Of a DNA stretch of 64,000 bases, positions 19,617 through 28,631 are shown one piece after another (the stretch's first letter is position 1; each line of letters opens with the position of its first letter). Under the pieces are notes generated by a model that ran no database searches, was not told where the DNA came from, and saw nothing but the letters and a program-made list of their open reading frames with translations. Where the stretch lies: assembly GCA_002281735.1 (NCBI GenBank), contig NCGK01000002.1, forward strand, positions 172,665 to 236,664, read 5' to 3'. The stretch is from Gammaproteobacteria bacterium 28-57-27 (GTDB lineage Bacteria; Pseudomonadota; Gammaproteobacteria; Halothiobacillales; Halothiobacillaceae). The translations under genes were made by a program, and so were the position numbers.

Positions 19617-21136
19617 ACAAAATCATACCGCGCTGGGAATGGCGCTCTTTCGGTCGGCATTTTGGCGAGGCAGATGCGCGCTTGGCGGCGCTGGCACCGG
19701 AGGCGGTGCAAGAGAGCGACGAGGTCTATCTTTTGCCCGGATCGAGCCTGTCCGGAGCAGGGCTCTCTGCGGCCAGCGGCAATGTGAAGATTCGCGCCGA
19801 GCTGATGGACATCAAGGTATTGCAGCAGATCAATGCCGACGCTCTTGAGCAATGGACACCGGTGATGAAGGCGGGTTTTCCACTTGCAGCGAGTGATGTG
19901 GCACGCGTTTTCGAGTCGCTCCAGCTTCCGCTGCCTGCATTGTCCCGCAGCAGCTATACCTTCGACGAGTTCATCGCAGCGTTCGCCCAGCCGGGTGGCG
20001 CGATTCGCCGGGTGGATGTCCACAAGCGGCGCGTGCGCTATACCGTGGGTGGCTGCACCGCGGAGTTCTCCGATGTACTGGCGAACGGTAAGCCCACCCG
20101 CACCATTGCGGTCGAGTCGCCGGATGCGGCGGCGGTCATGCGTGCCGTGCGTGAGCTGGGCTTGGGCGGCTACAGCAATACCAGCTATCCGCGTGGGCTG
20201 GCAGCCCTGATCGACGATGTGCCGGAGCGCTACGCGGTGATTGACGCAGGCACCAATTCAATCAAATTCCACATTGGCGAACGCGATGGCGCAGGGCGTT
20301 GGAACACGCTGGTTGACCGTGCTGAGCTGACCCGTTTGGGCGAGGGGCTTGCGCAGCAGGGCGTGATTATTGATGACGCACTGGAACGCAGCGTTGCGGC
20401 CATCGCGGGGATGGCGGATGAAGCCAAACAATATGGCGTGCGGGCAATCGCCGCCGTGGGCACGGCTGGGCTGCGCATTGCCACGAATGGCAGCGCGGTC
20501 GTCGCGGCGATCCAGGCGCGCACCGGCGTGCAGATCGAGGTTATTTCCGGTGAGGAGGAGAGTCGCCTGGCCTTTCTGGCCGCCAAGTCGGGCCTCGGCC
20601 TGAAGAGTGGTTCGCTCGTGGTATTCGATACCGGGGGTGGCAGCTCGCAGTTCACTTTCGGACACGACGCCACTGCGGATGAACGCTTCAGCGTGGATGT
20701 CGGCGCCGTGCGCTACACCGAGCGCTTCAAGCTGGATGGAGCCGTGTCACACGACACCTTGCACGAGGCCTTGGCGGCCATTTCGGCCGACCTGTCACGC
20801 ATCGACGGGCGCGCAGTGCCCGATGTGCTGGTGGCGATGGGCGGCGCGGTGACCAATATGACGGCGGTCAAGCATGGACTCTCGACCTACGATCCGAGCA
20901 TCGTGCAGGGCGCAGTGATCGACTGCGCCGAGATCGAACGTCAGATTGAGCTCTACCGCAGCCGCGATGCCGAAGCGCGCCGCGCCATTATTGGCCTGCA
21001 ACCGAAGCGGGCAGAAGTCATCCTCGCCGGTGCTTGCATCGTGCGCACGGTGATGGAAAAGCTGGGTAAGGAGAATTTTACGGTGAGCGATCGCGGCCTG
21101 CGCCACGGCGTTTTGGCTGAGCGTTTCGGTACTTGA
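19601..21136 (+). CDS. CYTH-like domain fused to a Ppx/GppA phosphatase core
   Basis: A 511-residue soluble protein in two parts. Residues 1-205 resemble a CYTH/triphosphate-tunnel domain with a degenerate entry motif (RWEWRSF instead of ExExK) and many paired charged strands (VHKRRVRYTVGG, TRTIAVES). Residues 210-511 are an exopolyphosphatase/pppGpp phosphatase core: IDAGTNSIKFHIG, VGTAGLRIA, ISGEEESRLAF and FDTGGGSSQF. The C-terminal HD-like domains of E. coli Ppx are absent. Polyphosphate or (p)ppGpp hydrolysis is inferred. The start codon lies in a repeat-derived hairpin with no Shine-Dalgarno; the next in-frame ATG is about 68 codons further on, so 19601 is retained. Confidence 0.8.
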   Translation: MRAIADKIIPRWEWRSFGRHFGEADARLAALAPEAVQESDEVYLLPGSSLSGAGLSAASGNVKIRAELMDIKVLQQINADALEQWTPVMKAGFPLAASDVARVFESLQLPLPALSRSSYTFDEFIAAFAQPGGAIRRVDVHKRRVRYTVGGCTAEFSDVLANGKPTRTIAVESPDAAAVMRAVRELGLGGYSNTSYPRGLAALIDDVPERYAVIDAGTNSIKFHIGERDGAGRWNTLVDRAELTRLGEGLAQQGVIIDDALERSVAAIAGMADEAKQYGVRAIAAVGTAGLRIATNGSAVVAAIQARTGVQIEVISGEEESRLAFLAAKSGLGLKSGSLVVFDTGGGSSQFTFGHDATADERFSVDVGAVRYTERFKLDGAVSHDTLHEALAAISADLSRIDGRAVPDVLVAMGGAVTNMTAVKHGLSTYDPSIVQGAVIDCAEIERQIELYRSRDAEARRAIIGLQPKRAEVILAGACIVRTVMEKLGKENFTVSDRGLRHGVLAERFGT

Positions 21137-21184
21137 ACGCCAGTTGCAACAGAAAGTTTGGTTACACATAACGAGGAGACAGTC

Positions 21185-22012
21185 ATGACAGCTTCTACCC
21201 CTGCGACAGATGCGGACGCAGATGCAACCTTCAAACAATTTTCCATGAGTGAGATCAAGCAGATCCTCGCCTTGTCGAAAAATGCGAAAAGTATTGAAAT
21301 CAAGCTCTCGGTGCCGGCTTCGGGACACCGTGCCACGATCAAAAGCATCGGGCTCGATCCGGTTGAGGCCGAGCCGCGTCAGGTCTTCTTTTTTGACACA
21401 CCCGATATGGCGCTTAACCGCGCGGGAATCATCGTGCGCGCACGGCGCATCCAGGGCGGAACGGCGGATACGGTGGTGAAGCTGCGCCCCGTTGACCCGG
21501 CAACTGTGGATGCCGAACTCAAACACTCGGAGAGTTTCAAGGTCGAGCTGGACATCATGCCCGGCGGTTTTGTGTGTTCGGCTTCATACAAAGGGGTGGC
21601 GACCGGAGAAGAAGTTCTGGACGTGACGAGCGGCGAAAAACCGCTGCGCTCCATTTTATCCAAGGGGCAGCGGGCATTTTTCAAGGAGCATGCGCCCGCA
21701 GGCATCGACTTGGATTCATTGTTGGTGCTTGGGCCGACGTTTTTGCTCAAGGCCAAGCACAAGGCGGAGGATTTTCGTTACCCCATGACTATTGAGATGT
21801 GGCTCTACCCGGATGGCTCGCGCATCCTCGAAGTGTCCACTAAATGCGAACCTGACGAAGCTCTTCAAGTGGGACTGGAGTTCAGGGCTTACCTTGCCGA
21901 TAAAGGCATTGCGATTACCGAAAGTCAGCAGACCAAAACCAAGACCGCAATGGACTTTTTCCGTGCCGAATTGGACGAGATCAACGCGGGCGGTTTATTG
22001 CACGGCGCGTGA
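21185..22012 (+). CDS. CYTH domain protein (triphosphate tunnel metalloenzyme-like)
   Basis: A 275-residue CYTH-superfamily protein. Visible family elements are SIEIKLSV (residues 36-43; the first Glu of ExExK is Ser), FFFDTPDMALNRAGIIVRAR (73-92), DTVVKLRP (about 100) and TIEMWLYPDGSRILEVSTK (200-218). Relatives hydrolyse inorganic tripolyphosphate or thiamine triphosphate, or bind polyphosphate. It starts at ATG 21185 behind GAGGAGA and follows the CYTH-Ppx gene by 48 bases, probably in one operon. With PPK2 5 kb downstream it suggests polyphosphate handling. The missing Glu leaves catalysis open. Confidence 0.82.
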   Translation: MTASTPATDADADATFKQFSMSEIKQILALSKNAKSIEIKLSVPASGHRATIKSIGLDPVEAEPRQVFFFDTPDMALNRAGIIVRARRIQGGTADTVVKLRPVDPATVDAELKHSESFKVELDIMPGGFVCSASYKGVATGEEVLDVTSGEKPLRSILSKGQRAFFKEHAPAGIDLDSLLVLGPTFLLKAKHKAEDFRYPMTIEMWLYPDGSRILEVSTKCEPDEALQVGLEFRAYLADKGIAITESQQTKTKTAMDFFRAELDEINAGGLLHGA

Positions 22013-22031
22013 TTCCAACAAAAGACTCATC

Positions 22032-23687
22032 TCATAACGGGAAGCGCTTCAGCTGGCGTGCATTGAATGCCTCGACTGCCTGTGCGACCGTGAAATACAT
22101 GCGCGCACGCCCCAGACGTTCGGCCAGGGGCGTGCGCTGCACCAGCTCCATGACCTCGGGGTTGAGCGCGGCCAGCCACAGCTCCGTATCCTCGCCGCGC
22201 AGCTTTTCCTCGGCTTCAACCAGCATTTTAAGCGCAGTGAACTCCATGCCGGGAATGGCGGAACAGTCCAATAAAATCACCTGCGGCGCGCTGGCTTGGC
22301 GCAGCTCGTTCAGTTTGGCGCCCACATTGCCGGCATTGCCGAAATAAATACGTCCCTCCGGGCGGGCGATCAATAGCCCGGGCGTCGCTTCGTCTTCAGG
22401 GTGCTCGGGGCTGCGCGGGCGGAAAACCTGCGTGCCGGGCTTGCGGCGCAGCTCATCGACGCGCGGATTGTTGGCCAGCGACATCAGTCCCGCCAAGGAC
22501 AGCACAATGGCCACGAGTATGCCCTTGAGCGTGCCCAGCACCATCACGCCGAGGCAGGCGGCCAGCGCCCAGCGAAATTCCATGGTGCGCACCTTGCGGA
22601 TGGCGTTCATCTCAGCCGGGCTTATCAGTCCGATGGAGTAGGCAATCACCACGGCGGCCAGGGTCGCGTGCGGCATCAGCTCAATCAGCGGGGAAAGAAA
22701 CAGCAGGGTGGCCAAGGCCGCTGCCGCAACCACCAGCGAGGCGGCCTGGGTTTGCGAGCCTGCATTGCGGCTCACCGCCGTCTGCGATGTGCCTCCGCCT
22801 GCGGGAATCGAGCCGATCAACGCCCCAGCAGCATTCGCCGCACCGATGGCAAAAAGCTCACGGTTGGCATCAATCGGCGGATCGTCGCGGCGCACAAACG
22901 CGCGCGCGGCGGCGATCGATTCGGTAAACGAAATCAGCGCAATGCCTGCGGCGGCCGGCCACATGGCTTCAAATAACGAAGGTTGGGGCAGCACCAGACT
23001 GGGGAAGCCGCCCTGAATCGTGCCGACCACGCTCACGCCCAAACCTTCCAGCCCCAGGATGGCGGAGGCGGCGATCCCCGCCGCCACCGCAAGCAGCGGC
23101 GCGGGCGACTTGGGTAAGAAGCGCTTGGCCAAAAAAATGACCGCCAAAGTCGCGACGGCGACGCTGAGCGTCGGCCAGGATAGCTCCGGGACGTGGCTCA
23201 CGAGCGAGGCGAGATCGCGGAAAAAGCCTTCCTTGTGAATGTGTATCCCCAAAAGTTTGGGCAGTTGATCGACCACGATGACCAGACCCACGCCGGCCTT
23301 GAAGCCGGTGAGTACCGGTTCGGAAATAAAATTGGCCAAAAAGCCCATGCGCAACACGCGCGCGCCCAACAGCATGACGCCCACCAGCAGGGAGAGGGTG
23401 GCGGCGGCCACGAGCGGGTTCAGGCTGGGGTCGTTGCGCAAGGCTTCGCCGATTGCCACCGCACAGAGGATGGCGATCGGCGTGGTGGTGCTCACGCTGA
23501 GCACGCGCGAACTGCCAAGGACGGCGTAAATGGCCATGGGCACCAAAGCCGCGAACAGACCGGCCTGCACAGGGAGCTGGGCAATGGTGGCATACGCCAG
23601 CGCCTTGGGTACCACGACAGCCGCCGTGGTCAGGCCGGGGAGCAGGTCGGCCATCAGGCGGGCATGCGCTGGGCGTGCAGTATCCAT
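22032..23687 (-). CDS. SulP-family anion permease with STAS domain
   Basis: A 551-residue SulP/SLC26 transporter: about 12-14 membrane segments (20-395), the SulP-like SEPVLTGFKAGVG (about 117-129), the SIPAGGGTSQTAVSRNAGSQT stretch in a central helix, and a cytosolic STAS domain (about 430-540) with LDCSAIPGMEFTALKML. Family members carry sulfate, bicarbonate, molybdate or other anions, and the sequence does not settle which. It converges on the CYTH gene (19-base gap) and is divergent from the DUF3302 operon. A CGGGTTT/AAACCCG hairpin lies upstream at 23719-23738. Confidence 0.88.
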   Translation of the reverse strand: MDTARPAHARLMADLLPGLTTAAVVVPKALAYATIAQLPVQAGLFAALVPMAIYAVLGSSRVLSVSTTTPIAILCAVAIGEALRNDPSLNPLVAAATLSLLVGVMLLGARVLRMGFLANFISEPVLTGFKAGVGLVIVVDQLPKLLGIHIHKEGFFRDLASLVSHVPELSWPTLSVAVATLAVIFLAKRFLPKSPAPLLAVAAGIAASAILGLEGLGVSVVGTIQGGFPSLVLPQPSLFEAMWPAAAGIALISFTESIAAARAFVRRDDPPIDANRELFAIGAANAAGALIGSIPAGGGTSQTAVSRNAGSQTQAASLVVAAAALATLLFLSPLIELMPHATLAAVVIAYSIGLISPAEMNAIRKVRTMEFRWALAACLGVMVLGTLKGILVAIVLSLAGLMSLANNPRVDELRRKPGTQVFRPRSPEHPEDEATPGLLIARPEGRIYFGNAGNVGAKLNELRQASAPQVILLDCSAIPGMEFTALKMLVEAEEKLRGEDTELWLAALNPEVMELVQRTPLAERLGRARMYFTVAQAVEAFNARQLKRFPL

Positions 23688-23857
23688 GGAACGTTTTTCT
23701 CGGCGATGGCTTTGAACGCGGGTTTTGCAGTAAACCCGTATTTTCTCGACTTTACGCCCAAAACATCATGATTAGGGGTAAAAAAAATATGATCGGGTAG
23801 CCGTGGATACTATTGCGCTAGACTTGTCGGCATGTATTTAAACCCGGCGCACAGTGA

Positions 23858-24454
23858 GTGAGTTTTGTGAATATAAAAACCCCCTGGATAGCGATGTTCG
23901 CGCTCCTGATGCTGCTGTCATCGACGGCGAATGCCTCCATGTTTCATGGTGAAACCCTGGATGCCGTGGCCAATGGTTTGGCGATATTTATTCTTGTCGC
24001 CATGCCGATCGGTGCCATCTGGCTATTCTGGCTGATTCACATTCTGCCGGAGAAAATTGCCGAGAAGCGCCATCATCCACAAAAAGAAGCCATTAAATCC
24101 TTGTGTCTGCTTTCCTTGGTGTTTGGCGGCATGTTGTGGCCGTTTGCCTGGCTGTGGGCTTACACCAAGCCGGTGACTTACAAGATGGCCTATGGCACGG
24201 AAAAGCACCCGGACTATTTCAAGGAAGCGGGTGAACGCGCCATGAATGACGAAATGACTCTCGCCGAAATTCGCCATTTACGCGAGGAGCTGGATCATTT
24301 GCAGACCTCCGGGCATATCACCCCAGAGTTGCGGGTGGTGCGTGATCAACTGATTGCGCTGGAGGGTCAACCCGCCAGGAAGACGGATGCGCCCGTCGAA
24401 GCCGCGCAATCTACAAATGTGGACGCTGAATCTGTTGCTGAGGGCGCCCGCTGA
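23858..24454 (+). CDS. DUF3302 inner-membrane protein (YiaW/YibI-like)
   Basis: A 198-residue protein with a signal-like first helix, two further membrane helices (about 37-62 and 75-98) around the polar HPQKEAIKSLC segment, and a charged C-terminal tail with a short coiled coil (EIRHLREELDHLQ). It matches the DUF3302 family, found next to HlyD-type adaptors as in E. coli yibI-yibH and yiaW-yiaV. Here too the HlyD gene starts on its last base. GTG 23858 is used as start; GTG 23867 is a close alternative. Function within the pump is unknown. Confidence 0.8.
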   Translation: MSFVNIKTPWIAMFALLMLLSSTANASMFHGETLDAVANGLAIFILVAMPIGAIWLFWLIHILPEKIAEKRHHPQKEAIKSLCLLSLVFGGMLWPFAWLWAYTKPVTYKMAYGTEKHPDYFKEAGERAMNDEMTLAEIRHLREELDHLQTSGHITPELRVVRDQLIALEGQPARKTDAPVEAAQSTNVDAESVAEGAR

Positions 24455-25677
24455 TGGAAGCGATTCTGATCGGGATTTATTCCTTCTTTGTCTGGCTGAT
24501 TTTTATCAAATTCAAATGGTTACCCTGGAATACAAAATCGCAGGTGATTGTGGTCATTATTCCGATTGTGGGGATTACCGCGCTGATTTTGACCTTGAAC
24601 GTGGTTGCGCCCTCGTCGCCGGATGTGCGGGTGATTAAGTATGTGGTGCAGATTGTGCCCCAGGTGCGCGGCCGGGTGATTGAAGTGCCGGTGAGCGGGA
24701 ATGATTATGTGCAGAAGGGCGCGGTGCTGTTCAGGATTGATCCCACACCCTATCAAAACGCGCTCAATCAGCTCGAAGGCAAGCAGGCGGCCAATCAGGC
24801 GGCGCTGAATGAGGCGCTGGCGGGCTTGAGTCAGGCCGAGGCCAGCGTGGGCGAAATGCGTGAGTCGGTGAAAGCGGCGGCGGGTCAGATTAGCGCGCTG
24901 CGCGCTCAGCTTGAGTTGGCACGCAAACGTGTCGAGCAATACCGCAAACTGGTGGCAGCGGGCGCAGATGAGCGCTTCTCGCTGGAACAGTGGGAGGCCA
25001 ATGTACGTCAATACGATGGGCAGATTGCGGCAGCTCAGGCTTCAGAGACGCAAGCCAAGTTGAAGTTGTCGGCCACCTCGGGTGACGATCAAGCTGCCGT
25101 GGCGACCGCCAAGGCGCGGGTGGCGACCGCACAGGCGCAGATCATGGCGACGCAGGCCGAGTTGGATAATGCACGTTGGGAGCTGAGCCAAACCGTGACC
25201 TATGCCCCGGCGGATGGTTGGGTGATGAATCTGCAACTTCGTCCAGGTTCGATGGTGGTGGCTGTGCCGCTGGCACCGGCCATGACCTTCGTGGAAGAGC
25301 ACAATTACCAGGTCATTGCGCTTTTCCAGCAGAACGAAATCCATCAGGTGCAGCCGGGAGATGCCGCCGAAATCGCCCTGAGCACCAATCCCGGTTCGAT
25401 TATCAAAGCGCATGTGAATTCGATCGTCTGGGGGCAGGGTCAAGGTCAGTTGCCCGTGGCGGGGGTGCTCCCGCAAACCGGAGCGACGCCGATGCCGCCC
25501 GGACGTTTTGCGGTCAAGCTGGATGTTGATCCCAAGTATCAAAACGAGTTCCTGGCCGCCGGTGCGGCGGGTGATGCGGCGATTTACACCCAACACCTTG
25601 GCGCGATCCATATTCTGCGCATGGTGATTTTGCGCGTGGGCTCGTACACCAATTACATCATTCCCAAGTTGCACTGA
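24454..25677 (+). CDS. HlyD-family membrane fusion protein (YibH/YiaV-like)
   Basis: A 407-residue periplasmic adaptor anchored by N-terminal helices (about 1-50). The biotinyl-lipoyl half GRVIEVPVSGNDYVQKGAVLFRI (about 72-94) is followed by a long alpha-hairpin coiled coil (100-240, with Ala/Gln heptads), then the returning lipoyl half with TYAPADGWVMNLQLRPGS and a beta-barrel domain. It links an inner-membrane element to the outer-membrane channel encoded next (one-base overlap TGATG). No energised pump is encoded nearby; as in the E. coli yib and yia loci, only the DUF3302 protein is present. Confidence 0.88.
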   Translation: MEAILIGIYSFFVWLIFIKFKWLPWNTKSQVIVVIIPIVGITALILTLNVVAPSSPDVRVIKYVVQIVPQVRGRVIEVPVSGNDYVQKGAVLFRIDPTPYQNALNQLEGKQAANQAALNEALAGLSQAEASVGEMRESVKAAAGQISALRAQLELARKRVEQYRKLVAAGADERFSLEQWEANVRQYDGQIAAAQASETQAKLKLSATSGDDQAAVATAKARVATAQAQIMATQAELDNARWELSQTVTYAPADGWVMNLQLRPGSMVVAVPLAPAMTFVEEHNYQVIALFQQNEIHQVQPGDAAEIALSTNPGSIIKAHVNSIVWGQGQGQLPVAGVLPQTGATPMPPGRFAVKLDVDPKYQNEFLAAGAAGDAAIYTQHLGAIHILRMVILRVGSYTNYIIPKLH

Positions 25678-27116
25678 TGGCAAGTCTCAAGCCTTTATCC
25701 AATGGCGTATTCGCGGCGGTCATCGGTCTGCTGGCGGGCTGTGGCCTGCACACCCCGCCGGATAGCGCACAACTACGCCAGGATGCCCTGCCCAATCTGC
25801 ATCTGCCGCAGCAATGGAAAGCACCGGCGCAGGCGGGTGAGGTGCTGAGCGCGGGCTTCGGGTCGTTCAGTCAGCCTGCGCTGGAAGCCCTGGTGCATGA
25901 AGCCTTGATTTACAACGCCGATCTGCGTGCAGCAGCGGCGCGGGTGGAACAGGCTGCGGGCTATGTGACGATTGCGGGCGCGGACTTATGGCCGAGCCTC
26001 ACGGGCGCAGCCAAGGGCGGCGGCAAATGGGGCGGGGGCGATGGCATGAACACGGCGGTGCTCGCCGCGTCGTGGGAGCTGGATGTGTGGGGGCGCCAGC
26101 GTTACGGTGCGCATGCCGCTGCAGATACCTATGCCTCGGCGCAACTGGATTATGCCTATGCCCAGCAGTCGCTGGCGGCGATGGTGATACGCAGCTGGTT
26201 GCTCACCATTGCCAGCGCCCAACAGGAAGCTGTGCTTACAGCGATGGCGCAAGCGGCAGAGCAAATCGTGAGCCTGAGCCAGAAGCGCAAGGACATAGGC
26301 ACGGGCAGTGAACAGGATGTGGTCAAGGCGCAGGCCACGCTGGGCGAGTACCGCGATGCGTTGCGCGAAGTGCAGTTCGCACGTACGCAAGCCTTGCGTG
26401 CGCTCGAAATTTTGCTCGGACGTTATCCGGCGGCGGAGATTTTGACCGCCAGCCATTTCCCCGCCATGCCAGCACCCGCACCGGCGGGGCTGCCCTCGGA
26501 GTTGCTGGAGCGCCGTCCCGATGTGGTCGCGGCGGAGCGTCGGGTGGCAGCTGCCTTTAATCAAACCGAGGAGGCGCGTGCGGCACGTTTGCCGACGCTC
26601 AGCCTGACCGCGACTTTTGGAGCGGTGTCCAGCGATTTGATTATGCTGAAAAGCAATAGCAATCCGATAGGCGGCCTTGGCGGTAGCCTGTTGTGGCCGC
26701 TGTTTAATGCGGGCGCGCTGGAGGCTCAGGTCGAAATTCGCAATGCGCAGCAGAAAGAGGCCGTGGCGAATTACGCCGTGGTGGGCTTGCGTGCATTTAA
26801 TGAAGTGGAACAAGCGCTGGCGGGTGAAACCGCACTGCGCGAACGGCAGGTAATTCTTCAGCAGGTGATGAGTGATCGGCAGCGCTCGGCGGACTTGTCG
26901 GCGGTGCAGTACCAGGTGGGTCGGGTTGATAAGCGCAGCGTGCTGAAAGAACAGTTAAGCGTGGAAAGCGCGCGTCTTTCCTTGCTGCAGGTGCAGAGCG
27001 AGTACCTTGCCCAGCGTGTGAATTTGCATCTTGCATTGGGAGGCAGTTTTGTCACGCTGCCCGCAAGCTCTGAGGCTGTTATGGCCAGGAAAGAAGAGTC
27101 TCCCGCCTCCCCGTGA
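25677..27116 (+). CDS. Outer-membrane efflux channel lipoprotein (NodT/OprM type)
   Basis: A 479-residue TolC-superfamily protein with a lipoprotein signal (GLLAGC, lipidated Cys about residue 22). Two OEP repeats follow, with long Ala-rich helices (NADLRAAAARVEQAAG; YAVVGLRAFNEVEQALAGE) and the family motif LLERRPDVVAAERRVAAA. It forms the outer-membrane duct of a tripartite exporter with the HlyD protein. PPK2 begins 70 bases downstream on the same strand and may be cotranscribed by read-through. Confidence 0.92.
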   Translation: MASLKPLSNGVFAAVIGLLAGCGLHTPPDSAQLRQDALPNLHLPQQWKAPAQAGEVLSAGFGSFSQPALEALVHEALIYNADLRAAAARVEQAAGYVTIAGADLWPSLTGAAKGGGKWGGGDGMNTAVLAASWELDVWGRQRYGAHAAADTYASAQLDYAYAQQSLAAMVIRSWLLTIASAQQEAVLTAMAQAAEQIVSLSQKRKDIGTGSEQDVVKAQATLGEYRDALREVQFARTQALRALEILLGRYPAAEILTASHFPAMPAPAPAGLPSELLERRPDVVAAERRVAAAFNQTEEARAARLPTLSLTATFGAVSSDLIMLKSNSNPIGGLGGSLLWPLFNAGALEAQVEIRNAQQKEAVANYAVVGLRAFNEVEQALAGETALRERQVILQQVMSDRQRSADLSAVQYQVGRVDKRSVLKEQLSVESARLSLLQVQSEYLAQRVNLHLALGGSFVTLPASSEAVMARKEESPASP

Positions 27117-27186
27117 TCCGTCCCGCCTGCCGCAAGGCTTACGTGCATGGGTTCCGGTCATTAAAAAAACAAAAAAGGTGAACATC

Positions 27187-28008
27187 ATGGGAAAAAAATC
27201 AGAACAACTCGCCAGCGAAGTCCCGGTCAAACTCAAGCGCAAGGACTATGAAAAAGAGCTGCGCAAACTTCAGGCTGAACTGTGCGCCGTGCAGGACTGG
27301 GTGGTGAAAACCGGGCAGCGCGTGATTATCGTGTTTGAAGGTCGCGATGCGGCGGGCAAGGGCGGAACGATTCGTGCGATTACCGAAAAGGTCAGTCCGC
27401 GCGTGTTCCGGGTGGTGGCTCTGCCTGCGCCGACCGAGCGCGAGAAAAGCCAGATTTACATGCAGCGCTATGTGGCGCATTTTCCTGCTGCGGGCGAAGT
27501 GGTGATTTACGACCGTAGTTGGTACAACCGTGCGGGCGTGGAGCATGTAATGGGTTTTTGCAGCGAGGAGCAGCACGCCAAGTTTCTGGAAATGTGCCCG
27601 CTGTTCGAGAAAGGCATCATTGTGGATAACGGCATTATTTTTCTCAAATACTGGCTGGAAGTAGGCGATGAAGAGCAGGAGCGCCGCTTCCGTGCGCGCA
27701 TCGAAGACCCGGTGCGTCAATGGAAACTCTCGCCGATGGATCTGCCCTCACGCCAGCGCTGGTACGACTACTCGCGCGCCCGCGACCAGATGCTGGATGC
27801 CACCGATACCGATTTCGCACCGTGGAATATCGTGCGCTCCGATGACAAGAAACGCGCACGTTTGAATCTGATTACTCATCTTTTAGAGCACATTCCCTAC
27901 GAACATGTGCCGCGTGAAACGGTCAAACTTCCCGCGCGTGAGATGAAACACAAGTACGATGACGAAGCGAGCATGATCCAGCGACGCTGGATTGCGCAGC
28001 GTTTTTGA
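27187..28008 (+). CDS. ppk2: Polyphosphate kinase 2 (PPK2 family)
   Basis: A 273-residue class-I (single-domain) PPK2, which transfers phosphate between polyphosphate and nucleoside diphosphates. Walker A is FEGRDAAGKGG (about 48-58), the lid region is RVVALPAPTEREK, and Walker B is VVIYDRSWYNRAGVEHVMGF. The start is ATG 27187 (MGKKSEQ) with AAGGTG upstream; the 52 extra codons in the open frame overlap the channel gene and are unlikely. Together with CYTH-Ppx and CYTH genes upstream it completes a local polyphosphate group. Confidence 0.93.
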   Translation: MGKKSEQLASEVPVKLKRKDYEKELRKLQAELCAVQDWVVKTGQRVIIVFEGRDAAGKGGTIRAITEKVSPRVFRVVALPAPTEREKSQIYMQRYVAHFPAAGEVVIYDRSWYNRAGVEHVMGFCSEEQHAKFLEMCPLFEKGIIVDNGIIFLKYWLEVGDEEQERRFRARIEDPVRQWKLSPMDLPSRQRWYDYSRARDQMLDATDTDFAPWNIVRSDDKKRARLNLITHLLEHIPYEHVPRETVKLPAREMKHKYDDEASMIQRRWIAQRF

Positions 28009-28019
28009 GGTTCGATGGA

Positions 28020-28631
28020 ATGCGCGAGACCAGTCCGTTTTTTGCCATGCTCTCGCGGATGCGCCTCATCCAGCGCTGGGGTCTGATGCGCAATACACGT
28101 GCGGAAAACGTGCAGGAGCACAGCTTGCAAGTGGCGGTGATTGCGCATGCGTTGGCGCTGATTAGCAACCGTGAGTTCGGGGGTGAGTTGAACGCAGAGC
28201 GCATTGCCTTGCTCGGCATGTTTCATGATGCCAGCGAGATTTTGACCGGTGATCTGCCGACGCCGGTCAAGTACGGCAATGAGGCGGTGCGTGCGGCTTA
28301 CAAGGCTTTGGAGCAGCAGGCTGAACAGCGTTTGCTAGAGCTTTTGCCTGAGGATTTGCGCGAGGACTACGCGCCCTTGCTGGATAGCCGCTTGATGGAA
28401 GAAAGCGAACAGCGCCTGGTGAAAGCGGCGGACAGCCTTGCGGGTTATCTGAAATGCGTGGAAGAGGCGGGTGCGGGTAACCGCGAGTTCATTCACGCGG
28501 AGAGGGCCTTGTTGGCCAAGATTGAGCTTTTAGCCGCTGAATTGCCCGCCGTGCAGGTCTTTATGCAGCGCTATGTACCGGCGTTTTTCCTGTCGCTGGA
28601 TGAGATCAGCCATGCGCCGTTTCAGGCGTAA
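28020..28631 (+). CDS. yfbR: 5'-deoxynucleotidase, YfbR-like HD phosphohydrolase
   Basis: An HD-domain enzyme (203 residues) that removes the 5' phosphate from deoxynucleoside monophosphates. The catalytic elements of the YfbR/HDDC2 group are visible: WGLMRNTRAENVQEHSLQVA (first His), MFHDASEILTGDLPTPVKY (HD pair) and KAADSLAGYLKC (distal Asp). ATG 28020 is preferred (GAGG at 28007-28010); a TTG five codons earlier overlaps the ppk2 stop. Its 3' end overlaps the convergent PntB-like gene by 26 bases, so there is no room for an intergenic terminator. Confidence 0.9.
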   Translation: MRETSPFFAMLSRMRLIQRWGLMRNTRAENVQEHSLQVAVIAHALALISNREFGGELNAERIALLGMFHDASEILTGDLPTPVKYGNEAVRAAYKALEQQAEQRLLELLPEDLREDYAPLLDSRLMEESEQRLVKAADSLAGYLKCVEEAGAGNREFIHAERALLAKIELLAAELPAVQVFMQRYVPAFFLSLDEISHAPFQA

